Assembly: GCA_023512345.1 (NCBI GenBank)
Contig: JAILZT010000013.1
Coordinates: 94,171 to 158,170, forward strand
Direction of reading: 5' to 3'
DNA from: Paenibacillus sp.
GTDB taxonomy: Bacteria; Bacillota; Bacilli; Paenibacillales; Paenibacillaceae
Length of the DNA stretch: 64,000 bases
In this document: positions 33,678-43,071 of the stretch, piece after piece
Position numbering within the stretch: position 1 is the first letter of the stretch
How the letters are laid out: each line of letters starts with the position of its first letter
Made by a program: the position numbers and the translations under genes
The notes under the pieces: generated by a model
The model's input: the letters and a program-made list of their open reading frames with translations, nothing else
Told to the model about the DNA's origin: nothing
Databases searched by the model: none

Positions 33678-34598
33678 ATTAAAGATTCGAATTCCCCCGC
33701 CAAAGATAATATCGTGCTGTTTCCGAAAACATTGGACTATTACCAGATCCAATTGACGGTGATGCTGGAGAGTGAACGCTACGGGGAAGCGATGGAGCTC
33801 CTACGTTTTTTACTGCAATGTCAAGGACAGGAAGAGCGTCACTATGAGGAGTGGCAGTCCCTGCTGGAATGGCTTGAGACGGCATTCCCTTATGCTGCAC
33901 AGCATGGGGATGTTGACGGATCCTCTTACGGTCATGACGATGACCTTGGTGAAGGTGATATGGCCCGGATTTTGGCTCAGTCGAAGCAGGAGGAAGATCC
34001 AGACTATCCAAATAAATTGTTGCTGAAGATCATGAACGAGCCTTTGGTAGAGAGCACGGTGTTAGCTTTAGAACAGCTTTCTTATCTTAAGGGAGAGGGC
34101 ATAGATGATGCACTTATCACTTGGCTGGAAACAGGTAAAATTCATCCATTACTACAATTCAGAACCCTGCAGACTCTTCGCCGCCGTGGAGTGGAAGGTA
34201 CTGTCAGGCTGGTTCGTGGATTAGAAACATCCATGATAGAGGTAGATGATATCCCATTATCAAGTGAGGATTTTCCGCCTCAGGTGAGCCTCGTACTGGA
34301 GAGAGTTGCCTTGCAGGCTGAGGTGCATGAGCCTACTCTTTATTATTTTGCCCAGGAGCTATGGAGTCAGTTCATTATGACTATTTATGGCTCTACCGAT
34401 TACAGCAATATATTGACTGGGGAAGATGGAGTGCTGGATATATGGGCTGGAGCATTGCATCAAATTATATCGGAGAGCCTGAACGGTTCCCGGAACGAAG
34501 AAGAGACGCGGACTATGTACGAGATTACAGATACTATGCGTTTTCAATTTGAGCAAGCCTATCGCTCTCTAAAGGGATTCGTGAAGACAGGGCTTTAA
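33678..34598 (+). CDS. YsoA-like protein upstream of tig, probable ATT start
   Basis: The frame encodes KDSNSPAKDNIVLFPKTLDY... and about 306 residues of mostly helical, acidic sequence (ALEQLSYLKGEGIDDALITWLE, FRTLQTLRRRGVEGTVRLVRGLE), with a helical-repeat look near DYYQIQLTVMLESERYGEAMELLRFLLQC. Its place before tig matches Bacillus ysoA (a TPR-like protein), but I cannot prove homology. The ribosome-binding site AAGGAGGTG (33664-33672) precedes an in-frame ATT at 33678, and no ATG/GTG/TTG occurs until GTG 33714, which has no Shine-Dalgarno. Initiation at ATT, as in infC, is therefore likely. Confidence 0.72.
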   Translation: MKDSNSPAKDNIVLFPKTLDYYQIQLTVMLESERYGEAMELLRFLLQCQGQEERHYEEWQSLLEWLETAFPYAAQHGDVDGSSYGHDDDLGEGDMARILAQSKQEEDPDYPNKLLLKIMNEPLVESTVLALEQLSYLKGEGIDDALITWLETGKIHPLLQFRTLQTLRRRGVEGTVRLVRGLETSMIEVDDIPLSSEDFPPQVSLVLERVALQAEVHEPTLYYFAQELWSQFIMTIYGSTDYSNILTGEDGVLDIWAGALHQIISESLNGSRNEEETRTMYEITDTMRFQFEQAYRSLKGFVKTGL

Positions 34599-34684
34599 AT
34601 CCTGAACTAGGCCCTGAAGCAAGCCCTAAACTACACCCTGAAGTAACTCTGCAGCAGGCCAATTTAGTATAAAGGCAACACTAC

Positions 34685-34713
34685 TTGATAAAAAAAGTAA
34701 TTTTGTATATAAT
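34685..34713 (+). promoter_or_regulatory. Promoter of tig
   Basis: TTGATA (34685-34690), a 17-bp spacer and a perfect TATAAT (34708-34713) lie 83 bp before the tig start. The leader contains a short direct repeat TGTGCGTGGATT (34727-34750). Confidence 0.85.
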
Positions 34714-34796
34714 ATAATGGTTATTCTGTGCGTGGATTTTGTGCGTGGATTATTTGATTGAAACATGTGAACCTATCTTGGAGGGGAAAGTATATT

Positions 34797-36137
34797 ATGA
34801 AAGCAACTTGGGAGAAAATAGAGAAGAACCTTGGTGTTCTTGAAGTCGAAGTCGAAGTTGAACGTGTAACTGCAGCACTCGACAAAGCTTTTAATAAAGT
34901 AGTTAAGAAAGCAAACGTACCTGGATTCCGTAAAGGTAAAGTGCCACGGGCCATTTTTGAATCCCGTTTTGGTGTAGAAAGCTTGTATCAAGATGCAATC
35001 GACATCCTGCTTCCAGAAGCTTACGGTGAAGCTGTTGAAGAAACAGATATCTTCCCAGTAGACCGCCCTGAAGTTGATGTTGAGCAATTTGCTAAAGGCC
35101 AACCTTTTATCTTCAAAGCTAAAATCACTGTAAAACCTGAAGTTAAATTGGGCGAGTACAAAGGACTTGAAGTTCCTGTACAAAAAGCTGAAGTAACTGA
35201 AGATGAACTGAATGCTGAACTTACACGTCTGCAAGAGCGTCATGCTGAGCTCGTTGTTATTGAAGACGAAGTGGCTGCAAACGGCGATATCACAGTTATC
35301 GATTTCGACGGATCTGTTGATGGTGTACAGTTCGAAGGTGGACAAGCTGAGCGTCATTCCCTTGAACTAGGCAGCAACTCTTTCATCCCTGGCTTTGAAG
35401 AGCAGGTAGTAGGAATGGGTACTGGCGATCTTAAGGATATTGAAGTAACTTTCCCAGAAACTTACCATGCTGAACACCTTGCAGGTAAAGTAGCTGTATT
35501 CAAAGTAAAATTACACGAAATCAAACGCAAACAACTTCCAGCTTTGGATGATGAATTTGCTAAAGATGTTAGTGAATTTGATACTTTGGATGAATACAAA
35601 GCAGACCTTAAGCAACAACTTGAATCCCGTAAACAGGATGAGCTGAAAGGCGTTCGTGAGAATGCTGTTGTAGACAAAGCGGCTGCAAATGCAGAGATTG
35701 AAATCCCTGCAGCTATGATCGAAGGCGAAGTACAAAACATGGTTCGCGATTTCGATAACCGTCTGCGTCAACAAGGCATGAACATGGATATGTTCCTTAG
35801 CTTCTCCGGTCAAACTCGTGAAGATTTGCAGAACCAAATGAAAGGCGATGCTGAAAAACGCGTTCGCAACAACTTGGTATTGGAAGTCATTGCTAAACAA
35901 GAGAACATCGAAGTTTCCGAAGAAGAAATCACTCAGGAATTGGCTGCTATGGCTGAAGCTTACAAGCGTACTCCTGAAGAAATCCGCAGCATTCTGACAG
36001 CTAATGGTTCCATTGGCAGCTTGAATGAGGATATTTCCCTTCGTAAAACCATCGAATTCCTTGTAGCTAACAGCGTAGAAGTTGAAGCGGTTGAAGAAGC
36101 AGCTACTGAAACTACTGAAGAAGTTAGTGCAGAGTAG
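34797..36137 (+). CDS. tig: Trigger factor (ribosome-associated chaperone, PPIase)
   Basis: The 446-residue chaperone binds at the ribosome exit tunnel. The N-terminal domain (1-110) starts MKATWEKIEKNLGVLEVEVE and holds the ribosome-docking loop GFRKGKVPR. The FKBP-type prolyl isomerase domain (about 150-245) reads GDITVIDFDGSVDGVQFEGG...LGSNSFIPGFEEQVVGM. The C-terminal cradle ends in a Glu-rich tail EAATETTEEVSAE. ATG 34797 with GAGGGGAAAG is the start. Its sequence is biased to a few codons, consistent with high expression. It heads the chaperone/protease cluster. Confidence 0.98.
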   Translation: MKATWEKIEKNLGVLEVEVEVERVTAALDKAFNKVVKKANVPGFRKGKVPRAIFESRFGVESLYQDAIDILLPEAYGEAVEETDIFPVDRPEVDVEQFAKGQPFIFKAKITVKPEVKLGEYKGLEVPVQKAEVTEDELNAELTRLQERHAELVVIEDEVAANGDITVIDFDGSVDGVQFEGGQAERHSLELGSNSFIPGFEEQVVGMGTGDLKDIEVTFPETYHAEHLAGKVAVFKVKLHEIKRKQLPALDDEFAKDVSEFDTLDEYKADLKQQLESRKQDELKGVRENAVVDKAAANAEIEIPAAMIEGEVQNMVRDFDNRLRQQGMNMDMFLSFSGQTREDLQNQMKGDAEKRVRNNLVLEVIAKQENIEVSEEEITQELAAMAEAYKRTPEEIRSILTANGSIGSLNEDISLRKTIEFLVANSVEVEAVEEAATETTEEVSAE

Positions 36138-36201
36138 GATTCTTCATTGCAGCAGAGTTTAACAACTAGAGTGGCCTTTTAGGTCTCCATATACAGTCGA
36201 T

Positions 36202-36236
36202 AAGGCACGTATATTGTTACGTGCCTTATTTTTTTA
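36202..36236 (+). terminator. Terminator of tig
   Basis: AAGGCACGTA (36202-36211) pairs with TACGTGCCTT (36218-36227), 6-nt loop, then ATTTTTTTAT. It separates tig from clpP. Confidence 0.92.
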
Positions 36237-36350
36237 TAATGTGATGTACAGTTTATGGACCCTTGTCATGGAACTGAAATATTGGAATTACATAGCGGAT
36301 AGTTATGAATGGCTGACTTTCGGGATATAATTACGCTGTATAGTGAAAAA

Positions 36351-36379
36351 ATGACAGAGGGCTTTGAACGTGTTAAAAT
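36351..36379 (+). promoter_or_regulatory. Promoter of clpP
   Basis: ATGACA (36351-36356), 17-bp spacer and TAAAAT (36374-36379) sit 50 bp before clpP. I do not see a full CtsR operator (GGTCAAA direct repeat) in this gap, so CtsR control is not supported by sequence. Confidence 0.6.
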
Positions 36380-36428
36380 ATCTCTGAAAAGGAAAGACTA
36401 ATTTATATAGAGAAAAGAGGTTGGTGGC

Positions 36429-37019
36429 ATGAGTCTGGTACCAATGGTAGTGGAATCCACAAGTCGGGGAGAACGCTCATACGATATCTATTCCAGATTG
36501 TTGAAGGATCGCATCATCTTCCTGAGTAGTGCAATTGACGATGACGTCGCCAATCTGGTCATAGCTCAATTGCTGTTTCTGGCTGCAGATGACCCCGAAA
36601 AGGACATTCACTTGTACCTCAACTCACCCGGTGGTTCTGTTACAGCCGGCATGGGTATATATGATACGATGCAATATATTAAACCGGATGTTTCCACGAT
36701 TTGTGTGGGGATGGCAGCAAGCATGGGATCGCTGCTGTTGACTGCTGGGGCGCCAGGCAAGAGATTTGCTCTAACGAACAGCGAAGTCATGATTCACCAG
36801 CCGCTAGGTGGCGTTCAAGGTCAGGCGTCCGATATTTTGATTCATACCGACTGGATTATCAAGACCAAACAGAAGTTGAATCAGATATATGTAGAACGCA
36901 CAGGTCAGCCCCTTGACAAAATCGAACGGGATACAGACCGCGATAATTTCATGAGCGCGGAAGAAGCGAAGGCTTACGGCCTTATTGACCAAGTTCTCAC
37001 TTCACCGATCAAATCTTAA
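36429..37019 (+). CDS. clpP: ATP-dependent Clp protease proteolytic subunit
   Basis: The 196-residue serine peptidase carries the catalytic triad Ser98 ([12 protein letters not shown]), His123 ([11 protein letters not shown]) and Asp172 (DTDRDNF), with N-terminal [20 protein letters not shown] matching the axial loop region. It would form tetradecamers that degrade substrates unfolded by ClpX, encoded 12 bp downstream, and probably by other Clp ATPases encoded elsewhere. Ribosome-binding site AGAGGTTGG. Confidence 0.98.
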   Translation: MSLVPMVVESTSRGERSYDIYSRLLKDRIIFLSSAIDDDVANLVIAQLLFLAADDPEKDIHLYLNSPGGSVTAGMGIYDTMQYIKPDVSTICVGMAASMGSLLLTAGAPGKRFALTNSEVMIHQPLGGVQGQASDILIHTDWIIKTKQKLNQIYVERTGQPLDKIERDTDRDNFMSAEEAKAYGLIDQVLTSPIKS

Positions 37020-37031
37020 AGGGGTGGTTAG

Positions 37032-38288
37032 ATGTTTAAATTTAATGATGAAAAAGGGCAGTTGAAATGCTCCTTCTGTGGGAAATCACAAGAACAGGTT
37101 CGCAAGCTAGTAGCGGGACCAGGCGTTTATATATGCGATGAATGCATCGAGCTATGCACAGAAATCGTGGAAGAGGAGCTCGGTCACGAAGAAGAGCTCG
37201 ACATGAAGGATATTCCGAAACCGAAGGAAATCCGTGATATTTTGGACCAATATGTTATTGGTCAGGAGCAAGCTAAGAAATCCCTTTCCGTAGCGGTGTA
37301 TAACCATTACAAACGGGTGAACAGTCAGAGTAAAATCGAAGATGTTGAGCTGACGAAGAGTAACATCCTTCTGCTCGGTCCAACAGGTTCCGGTAAAACA
37401 CTCTTGGCGCAAACGATGGCCAAAATCATCAACGTTCCTTTTGCCATAGCAGATGCTACTTCCTTAACAGAAGCTGGATATGTGGGCGAGGATGTTGAGA
37501 ATATTTTGCTCAAACTGATTCAAGCTGCAGATTATGATGTAGAAAAAGCCGAACGCGGCATTATCTATATTGATGAGATCGACAAAGTAGCACGCAAATC
37601 AGAGAATCCATCCATCACTCGTGATGTATCGGGTGAAGGTGTACAACAAGCATTGCTGAAGATTCTTGAAGGAACGGTTGCTTCTGTACCTCCACAAGGC
37701 GGACGCAAGCATCCTCACCAGGAATTCATTCAGATCGATACAACGAACATCCTGTTTATCGTAGGCGGAGCCTTTGATGGACTGGAGCAAATGATTAAAC
37801 GTCGTATTGGTAAAAAAGTCATCGGTTTTAACTCGGCTGTAGAAGGTCAAAAGGATCTGAAGACCGGTGAATACTTATCGATGGTATTACCTGAAGACCT
37901 GCTCAAATTTGGACTTATTCCTGAATTTGTTGGACGTCTGCCGATTATCTCCACGCTGGAGCCGCTTGATGAGAAGACATTGGTACGTATTCTCTCCGAG
38001 CCGAAGAACGCGCTTGTGAAGCAATATATCAAGCTGCTGGAGATGGATAATGTAGCACTGAAATTCGAGCCGCTGGCATTGGAAGCGATCGCGAAGGAAG
38101 CGATCAAACGCAATACCGGAGCCCGGGGACTACGTGCAATTATCGAGAGCATTATGCTTGATGTTATGTATGAGGTTCCCTCACGCGATGATATCAAGGA
38201 TTGTGTCATCACTGAACAAGTTGTTCAAGAGAAGGCATTGCCTGAGTTGAACACTAAGAAAGACAAGAAACAAGAGGAAAGCGCGTAA
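37032..38288 (+). CDS. clpX: ATP-dependent Clp protease ATPase subunit ClpX
   Basis: The 418-residue AAA+ unfoldase has an N-terminal zinc-binding domain with Cys13, Cys16, Cys35 and Cys38 (KCSFC...YICDEC), Walker [12 protein letters not shown] (about 117-127), Walker [12 protein letters not shown], the GYVGEDVE pore-1 loop, and the IGF-like loop VIGFNSA for ClpP docking. Sensor 2 is in [12 protein letters not shown]. It is cotranscribed with clpP. Ends in a charged tail [10 protein letters not shown]. Confidence 0.98.
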   Translation: MFKFNDEKGQLKCSFCGKSQEQVRKLVAGPGVYICDECIELCTEIVEEELGHEEELDMKDIPKPKEIRDILDQYVIGQEQAKKSLSVAVYNHYKRVNSQSKIEDVELTKSNILLLGPTGSGKTLLAQTMAKIINVPFAIADATSLTEAGYVGEDVENILLKLIQAADYDVEKAERGIIYIDEIDKVARKSENPSITRDVSGEGVQQALLKILEGTVASVPPQGGRKHPHQEFIQIDTTNILFIVGGAFDGLEQMIKRRIGKKVIGFNSAVEGQKDLKTGEYLSMVLPEDLLKFGLIPEFVGRLPIISTLEPLDEKTLVRILSEPKNALVKQYIKLLEMDNVALKFEPLALEAIAKEAIKRNTGARGLRAIIESIMLDVMYEVPSRDDIKDCVITEQVVQEKALPELNTKKDKKQEESA

Positions 38289-38399
38289 GCCGGCGTTCCT
38301 TAACAATACATGTCATGGACTCCACCTTTCTTCCGCGTATCCCGTTTTCATAAGCGGGTTGGGAAGGGGTGGAGCTTTGGCGTTATGGGGGAGAAAACC

Positions 38400-39539
38400 A
38401 TGTTCTTGAGACACCAGACACGTCCTGTCAATGTTGGCGGGCTCATTATTGGGGGAAACAACGAGGTTGCTATTCAAAGCATGTGTACAACCAAAACAGC
38501 AGACGTAGAAGCAACAGTAGCAGAAATATTGCGTCTGGAAGAAGCCGGCTGTCAGCTGGTGCGTGTAACTGTGAACAATGAAGAAGCAGCTGCTGCGATT
38601 AAAGAAATTAAGCAGCGGATTCATATTCCGCTTGTAGCTGATATCCATTTTAACTATAAGCTCGCCTTGCTTGCCATTGAGAACGGGATTGATAAAGTAC
38701 GTATTAATCCCGGCAATATCGGTCGCCGTGAGAAGGTTGAAGCTGTAGTAAAAGCTTGTAAGGACAAAGGTATTCCTATTCGGATCGGGGTCAACGCCGG
38801 TTCTCTAGAGAACCATTTGCTTGAGAAATACGGTTATCCAACGCCGGAGGCAATGGTTGAAAGTGCATTATTCCACATTGGCATTTTGGAAGAATTGGAT
38901 TTCCACGATATTATCGTATCCTTGAAGGCTTCGGATGTTCCTATGGCTATTGAAGCCTACCGTCAAGCTGCTCAAGTCATTCCTTATCCGCTTCACCTTG
39001 GTATCACTGAATCCGGCACCCTTTTTGCAGGTACGGTTAAGAGTTCAGCAGGTATTGGAGCCTTGTTGTCGATGGGTATCGGCAGTACTGTGCGTATTTC
39101 CCTGAGCGCTGATCCTGTAGAGGAAGTTAAGGTAGCACGTGAATTACTGAAGACGTTTGGGCTGATCTCCAATGCAGCAACGCTGATATCCTGCCCAACA
39201 TGCGGGCGACTGGATATCGATCTGTTCTCCATAGCTAATGAAGTCGAAGAGTACATTTCCAAGCTGAAGGTGCCTATCAAAGTATCCGTACTCGGTTGTG
39301 CGGTTAATGGACCTGGTGAAGCTCGTGAAGCCGATATCGGCATCGCAGGCGCCCGGGGAGAAGGACTGCTGTTCCGTTATGGTCAAATGATTCGAAAAGT
39401 ACCGGAAGCGGATTTGGTAAGTGAGCTGAAAAAAGAAATCGACGCCATTGTTGTAGCCTATGAAGCGACGGGTGAGATTCCGGGGCGCAGTCATGCTAAT
39501 TTAGCACCACCAGTACAAGCTGGAAATAGTGGAAACTAA
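38400..39539 (+). CDS. ispG: 4-hydroxy-3-methylbut-2-enyl diphosphate synthase
   Basis: The 379-residue IspG/GcpE catalyses the penultimate MEP-pathway step, converting MEcPP to HMBPP with a [4Fe-4S] cluster. Cluster cysteines lie in [12 protein letters not shown] and [12 protein letters not shown], followed by Glu. The TIM-barrel part has [12 protein letters not shown] and [14 protein letters not shown] 38400 preceded by GGGGGAG is the start; the frame extends to 38310 across a hairpin-like CTCCACC...GGGTGGAG. Its position between clpX and lonB is unusual relative to Bacillus. Confidence 0.97.
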   Translation: MFLRHQTRPVNVGGLIIGGNNEVAIQSMCTTKTADVEATVAEILRLEEAGCQLVRVTVNNEEAAAAIKEIKQRIHIPLVADIHFNYKLALLAIENGIDKVRINPGNIGRREKVEAVVKACKDKGIPIRIGVNAGSLENHLLEKYGYPTPEAMVESALFHIGILEELDFHDIIVSLKASDVPMAIEAYRQAAQVIPYPLHLGITESGTLFAGTVKSSAGIGALLSMGIGSTVRISLSADPVEEVKVARELLKTFGLISNAATLISCPTCGRLDIDLFSIANEVEEYISKLKVPIKVSVLGCAVNGPGEAREADIGIAGARGEGLLFRYGQMIRKVPEADLVSELKKEIDAIVVAYEATGEIPGRSHANLAPPVQAGNSGN

Positions 39540-39579
39540 GTGAAGTTAATGCAATTATAAATAGGTTTGAGTGACGAAG

Positions 39580-39629
39580 AACGTCCCAACACACCCGGAT
39601 TATCCGGTGGTGAGCTGGGGCGTTTTTTA
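39580..39629 (+). terminator. Terminator of ispG
   Basis: AACGTCCCA (39580-39588) pairs with TGGGGCGTT (39616-39624 region) with an inner CACCCGG/CCGGTGG stem, followed by TTTTTAT. Confidence 0.88.
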
Positions 39630-39650
39630 TTTTGAAGAGGGGGAAAAAAT

Positions 39651-40320
39651 ATGAATTATGAGCAAATGTATGAGGAATTTATTCAGATGCACCTTGCCAG
39701 CAGAACCGGTGAGCGGAGAGGCAGACTAGAGAGAGGTCATCGGCATGCCGAAGCATTGTTCTTACAAAATGTGTGGTGGCCGCTGCGTGGAGATTTTTGC
39801 AATTTGCATCCGGAATATGAAGTGCTGGACTCGCGGGCGCTCATATTTTGCAGACTTTTCTTTTATACTGGGGACGGTCAGACTTCTGATCGAGATAAAA
39901 GGCTATGCGGCCCACGTAAAGGATATGGACAGACAAAAGTACAGTAATGAACTGAACCGTGAAACTTTTCTGTGCGCAATGGGCTACCAGGTTATATCGT
40001 TTGCCTACGAGGATGTAGAACAACGTCCTGAACTTTGTAAAACATTGCTGCGTATGGTACTCAGCAGATATATAACCGCAGCTGTACCTGTAGGTAAAGT
40101 GCTTCTCGCCGAGAGAGAAATGATGCGCTTCGTGATACGTCAGGGGGGATCGATACGACCTCGGGATATCGCCGACTATTTTCAATTAGACCCCAAAACG
40201 GTACGGAATATTCTGCACAAGCTGTGTGAAAAGGGCTGGCTGAATCCTGTAAAACGCGGCGAGGGTGTCAGAAATGTGCGGTATGAGCTGGCGCGGAATG
40301 TGCTAGACTACTGGGCGTGA
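39651..40320 (+). pseudogene. Frameshifted nuclease-like protein with C-terminal winged helix
   Basis: Two frames join into a protein of about 222 residues: MNYEQMYEEFIQMHLASRTG...RGHRHAEALFLQNVWWPLRG...PEYEVLDSR, then (frame +2) RSYFADFSFILGTVRLLIEIKGYAAHVKDMDRQKYSNELNRETFL. The pattern FADFSF...LLIEIKGY is a D-x(n)-ExK motif of PD-(D/E)XK/very-short-patch-like nucleases, with the RQKYSNELNRE helix after it. The C-terminal part IRPRDIADYFQLDPKTVRNI... is a winged helix. The break lies in the GGG run at 39835-39837; one extra G is the simplest cause. The stop codon lies inside the first unit of the 9-bp minisatellite. The function is unknown. Confidence 0.65.
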
Positions 40321-40460
40321 TGGGTATGATGGGTATGATGGGTGTGATGGGTGTGATGGGTGTGATGGGTGTGATGGGTGTGATGGGTGTGATGGGTATG
40401 ATGGGTATGATGGGTATGATGGGTATGATGGGTGTGATGGGTGTGATGGGTGTGATGGGT
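40317..40460 (+). repeat. 9-bp minisatellite RTGATGGGT, 16 units
   Basis: Sixteen perfect 9-bp units alternate only at the first base (G A A G G G G G G A A A A G G G). They then decay into GATGAGTAG/GATGGGTAG variants up to about 40640. The first unit holds the stop codon of the preceding gene (GCG TGA TGG GT). Both strands stay open in some frames because the period is a multiple of three, but no ribosome-binding site supports translation. Confidence 0.95.
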
Positions 40461-40679
40461 AGAATGAGTAGTATGGGTAGATGAGTAGGATCGATAGATG
40501 GGTAGATGTGTTGATGGGTAGGATTTATGGATGAGTAGATGGGAGATGGGTAGGATGGGTGACTGAGTAGATGAGTAGAGAGTAGATGAGTAGGATGAGT
40601 AGGATGAGTAGGATGAGTAGGAGGAGTAGGATGGGATGATGAGTAGGATCGGGTGGGACATCGGTTTAGCTGACAGCAA

Positions 40680-41068
40680 TAGAGGGAATTTGTCCCTCTA
40701 AATTGGCTGTTTTCAGCATATTTGGGCAAATAGAGGGAAAAACACCCGCTAATTTCCTCGGTGACCCTGTTTTTAGGCGAATACTAGGATTTTAGAGGGA
40801 GGAATTCCCTCTAATCACGAAATAATGAATGAATCCTTAGATTTAGAGGGAGAAATTCCCTCTAATCGCGAAATATTGAATGAATCCTTAGATTTACAGG
40901 GAGGAATCCCCTCTAATCACGAAGAATTGGATGATCCCTAGATTCACAGGGAGAAATCCCCCCAAACGTGAAGTATTGAATAAATCCTCAGATTCACAGG
41001 GATAAATCCCCCCTCTAATCACGTAGTATTAGATGAATCCCTAGATTTACAGATAGAAGTTACCTTTA
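40680..41068. repeat. Palindromic repeat array 3 (GAGGGA type, 8 units)
   Basis: Elements TAGAGGGA-5 nt-TCCCTCTA start at 40680, 40731, 40793, 40844, 40895, 40945, 40995 and 41048, spacing 51, 62, 51, 51, 50, 50 and 53 bp. Unit 2 has CCCGCTA on the right and TTTGGGCAA on its left, as in array 1. From unit 3 the spacers are nearly identical (CACGAAATAATGAATGAATC and variants), and palindromes decay with distance (TACAGGGA, CACAGGGA, TACAGATA). 41069-41253 holds no further feature I can support. Confidence 0.9.
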
Positions 41069-41253
41069 ATTCATTGCATTCAGCAAGGGCTGTGTGTATG
41101 ATTGTTTTTTTCGTTGTGTAGACGGAAGTTTGCTTATTCGCTCATAAATCCTTACTCGTGCGTTTATTGATGACTGAAAAGGCTATACTACCTAGTAGCA
41201 GTTAGTTGCCTTGATGCAAGGTCAATAGAAACGATGGACTAGGAGGATGACCT

Positions 41254-42963
41254 ATGGAATTAAGTATAATGCTGATGATCGTGCAGCTCTTTTTTGCGCT
41301 GGTTATCGGCGTTTATTTTTGGAATTTGCTGCGTGGTCAGAAGACCAACAAGACGGCGGTAGAGCGGGAGTCTCGGAAAGAGCTGGATAAGCTCCGCAAA
41401 ATGAGGATGATCTCGCTAACCAAACCTTTGTCGGAAAAGACGCGCCCGGCTTCCATTGTCGATATTGTTGGGCAGAAGGACGGACTTCGTGCGTTAAAAG
41501 CAGCCCTTTGCAGCGCGAACCCGCAGCATGTTATTATTTATGGCCCGCCTGGAGTAGGGAAGACGGCTGCTGCGAGAGTGGTGATGGAGGAAGCGAAGAA
41601 AAATCCTCTGTCCCCTTTCAAAAGTGATGCCAAATTCACAGAGATTGATGCCACGACCGCCCGCTTCGATGAACGGGGGATCGCTGATCCGTTGATTGGA
41701 TCCGTTCACGATCCTATTTATCAAGGTGCGGGAGCGATGGGTGTAGCTGGTGTTCCACAGCCGAAACCGGGGGCGGTAACGAAAGCACATGGCGGTATTT
41801 TATTTCTTGATGAGATTGGTGAGCTGCATCCGATCCAGATGAATAAGCTGCTTAAAGTCCTTGAAGATCGGAAGGTACTTCTGGAAAGTGCCTACTATAG
41901 TTCAGAGGATAGTAATACGCCGGCGTATATCCATGATATTTTTCAAAATGGACTTCCGGCTGATTTCCGGCTTGTGGGTGCGACAACACGTTCACCGGAT
42001 GAGATCTCTCCGGCTCTGCGTTCACGCTGCATGGAGATTTATTTCCGTCCCTTGTTACCAGATGAGATTGAAGTGATTGCCCGGGATGCGATCCAGAAGA
42101 TTGGTCTCAGACCTAGTCCGGATGCTGTAACAGTAATAAAACAATATGCTACCAACGGCCGGGAAGCCGTCAATATGATTCAACTCGCAGCAGGTTTGGC
42201 CTTAACGGAACAAAGGGATACCTTAAATGCAGCAGATGTAGAATGGGTGGCAGGCAGCAGCCAGTTGCCGCTACGCACAGAGCGTAAGATTCCATCCTCT
42301 CCGCAGATAGGTCTGGTTAATGGTCTCGCAGTATATGGCCCAGGTATGGGTACGCTATTGGAGATTGAAGTCTCGGCAGCACCTGCTATGAACGGCCAAG
42401 GTAGGCTCACGGTTACGGGTGTTGTTGACGAAGAAGAAATAGGCGGGGGCTCACGTACGATCCGTCGTAAAAGTATGGCTAAGGGATCTGTTGAAAATGT
42501 GCTTACGGTGCTGCGTACAATGAATCTGGGGCCGGATGGATATGATCTGCATGTGAATTTCCCTGGCGGTACGCCAATAGACGGTCCATCCGCAGGTGTG
42601 GCTATGGCAGTTGCCATTGTCTCCGCTATCCGTGGACTGCCGGTAGATAATACCGTCGCTATTACTGGGGAGATTGGCATCCATGGACGCGTGAAACCAG
42701 TGGGTGGTGTTATCGCTAAAGTGGAGGCTGCTTTTCAAGCCGGGGCGACAACGGTACTGATTCCTAAGGAGAATTGGCAATCACTATTTGCTGACTTGGC
42801 TCCACTGCGTGTAATTCCGATGGAGACCATCGAAGAGGTATTCCGCCATCTATTTGGGGCTCAGACTGCGGATGTAAGACTTCCTGCAGTGATTGGGGAG
42901 ACTTTTGCTTCAGCGCCTTCCCTTTTGAAGGCAGATGCTTCGGGAGAGATCACTAATCTGTGA
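41254..42963 (+). CDS. lonB: ATP-dependent protease LonB
   Basis: The 569-residue LonB has an N-terminal membrane anchor (IMLMIVQLFFALVIGVYFWNLL), a AAA+ module with Walker [12 protein letters not shown] (about 97-107) and Walker B GGILFLDEIGEL, and a C-terminal Lon peptidase with Ser about 446 in PIDGPSAGVAMA and Lys about 489 in VGGVIAKVEAAF. In Bacillus LonB acts in the forespore during sporulation. The gene has AGGAGGATG before ATG and lies directly before lon, in the order known from Bacillus. Confidence 0.95.
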   Translation: MELSIMLMIVQLFFALVIGVYFWNLLRGQKTNKTAVERESRKELDKLRKMRMISLTKPLSEKTRPASIVDIVGQKDGLRALKAALCSANPQHVIIYGPPGVGKTAAARVVMEEAKKNPLSPFKSDAKFTEIDATTARFDERGIADPLIGSVHDPIYQGAGAMGVAGVPQPKPGAVTKAHGGILFLDEIGELHPIQMNKLLKVLEDRKVLLESAYYSSEDSNTPAYIHDIFQNGLPADFRLVGATTRSPDEISPALRSRCMEIYFRPLLPDEIEVIARDAIQKIGLRPSPDAVTVIKQYATNGREAVNMIQLAAGLALTEQRDTLNAADVEWVAGSSQLPLRTERKIPSSPQIGLVNGLAVYGPGMGTLLEIEVSAAPAMNGQGRLTVTGVVDEEEIGGGSRTIRRKSMAKGSVENVLTVLRTMNLGPDGYDLHVNFPGGTPIDGPSAGVAMAVAIVSAIRGLPVDNTVAITGEIGIHGRVKPVGGVIAKVEAAFQAGATTVLIPKENWQSLFADLAPLRVIPMETIEEVFRHLFGAQTADVRLPAVIGETFASAPSLLKADASGEITNL

Positions 42964-43071
42964 GATTAGAACAACAGGCTGCAAATGGGCGGCCCGTTGG
43001 TGTTTTTACCCTGCATTTGTTAGAATGAATGAATATGACACTACTTGAGAACCATTGGAGGTGCGAAAGCG

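Noticed and set aside
34773..35357. 194-residue ORF opposite tig
   Set aside because: Shadow caused by the biased codon use of tig.
36138..36428. CtsR operator before clpP
   Set aside because: No GGTCAAA direct repeat found in the gap.
38310..38400. N-terminal extension of IspG
   Set aside because: The extension overlaps a hairpin and lacks a ribosome-binding site; GGGGGAG before ATG 38400 decides the start.
40381..40490. Plus-strand MGV-type repeat peptide in the minisatellite
   Set aside because: Same reason; it ends at TGA after the repeat decays and has no Shine-Dalgarno.
40268..40729. Minus-strand ORFs of HHT / ITP repeats over the minisatellite
   Set aside because: Open only because the 9-bp period has no stop in those frames; no ribosome-binding site, no domain.
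40680..41068. CRISPR array
   Set aside because: Repeat-spacer period of about 51 bp looks similar, but repeats are palindromic and degenerate, spacers are alike rather than unique, and no cas gene is present.
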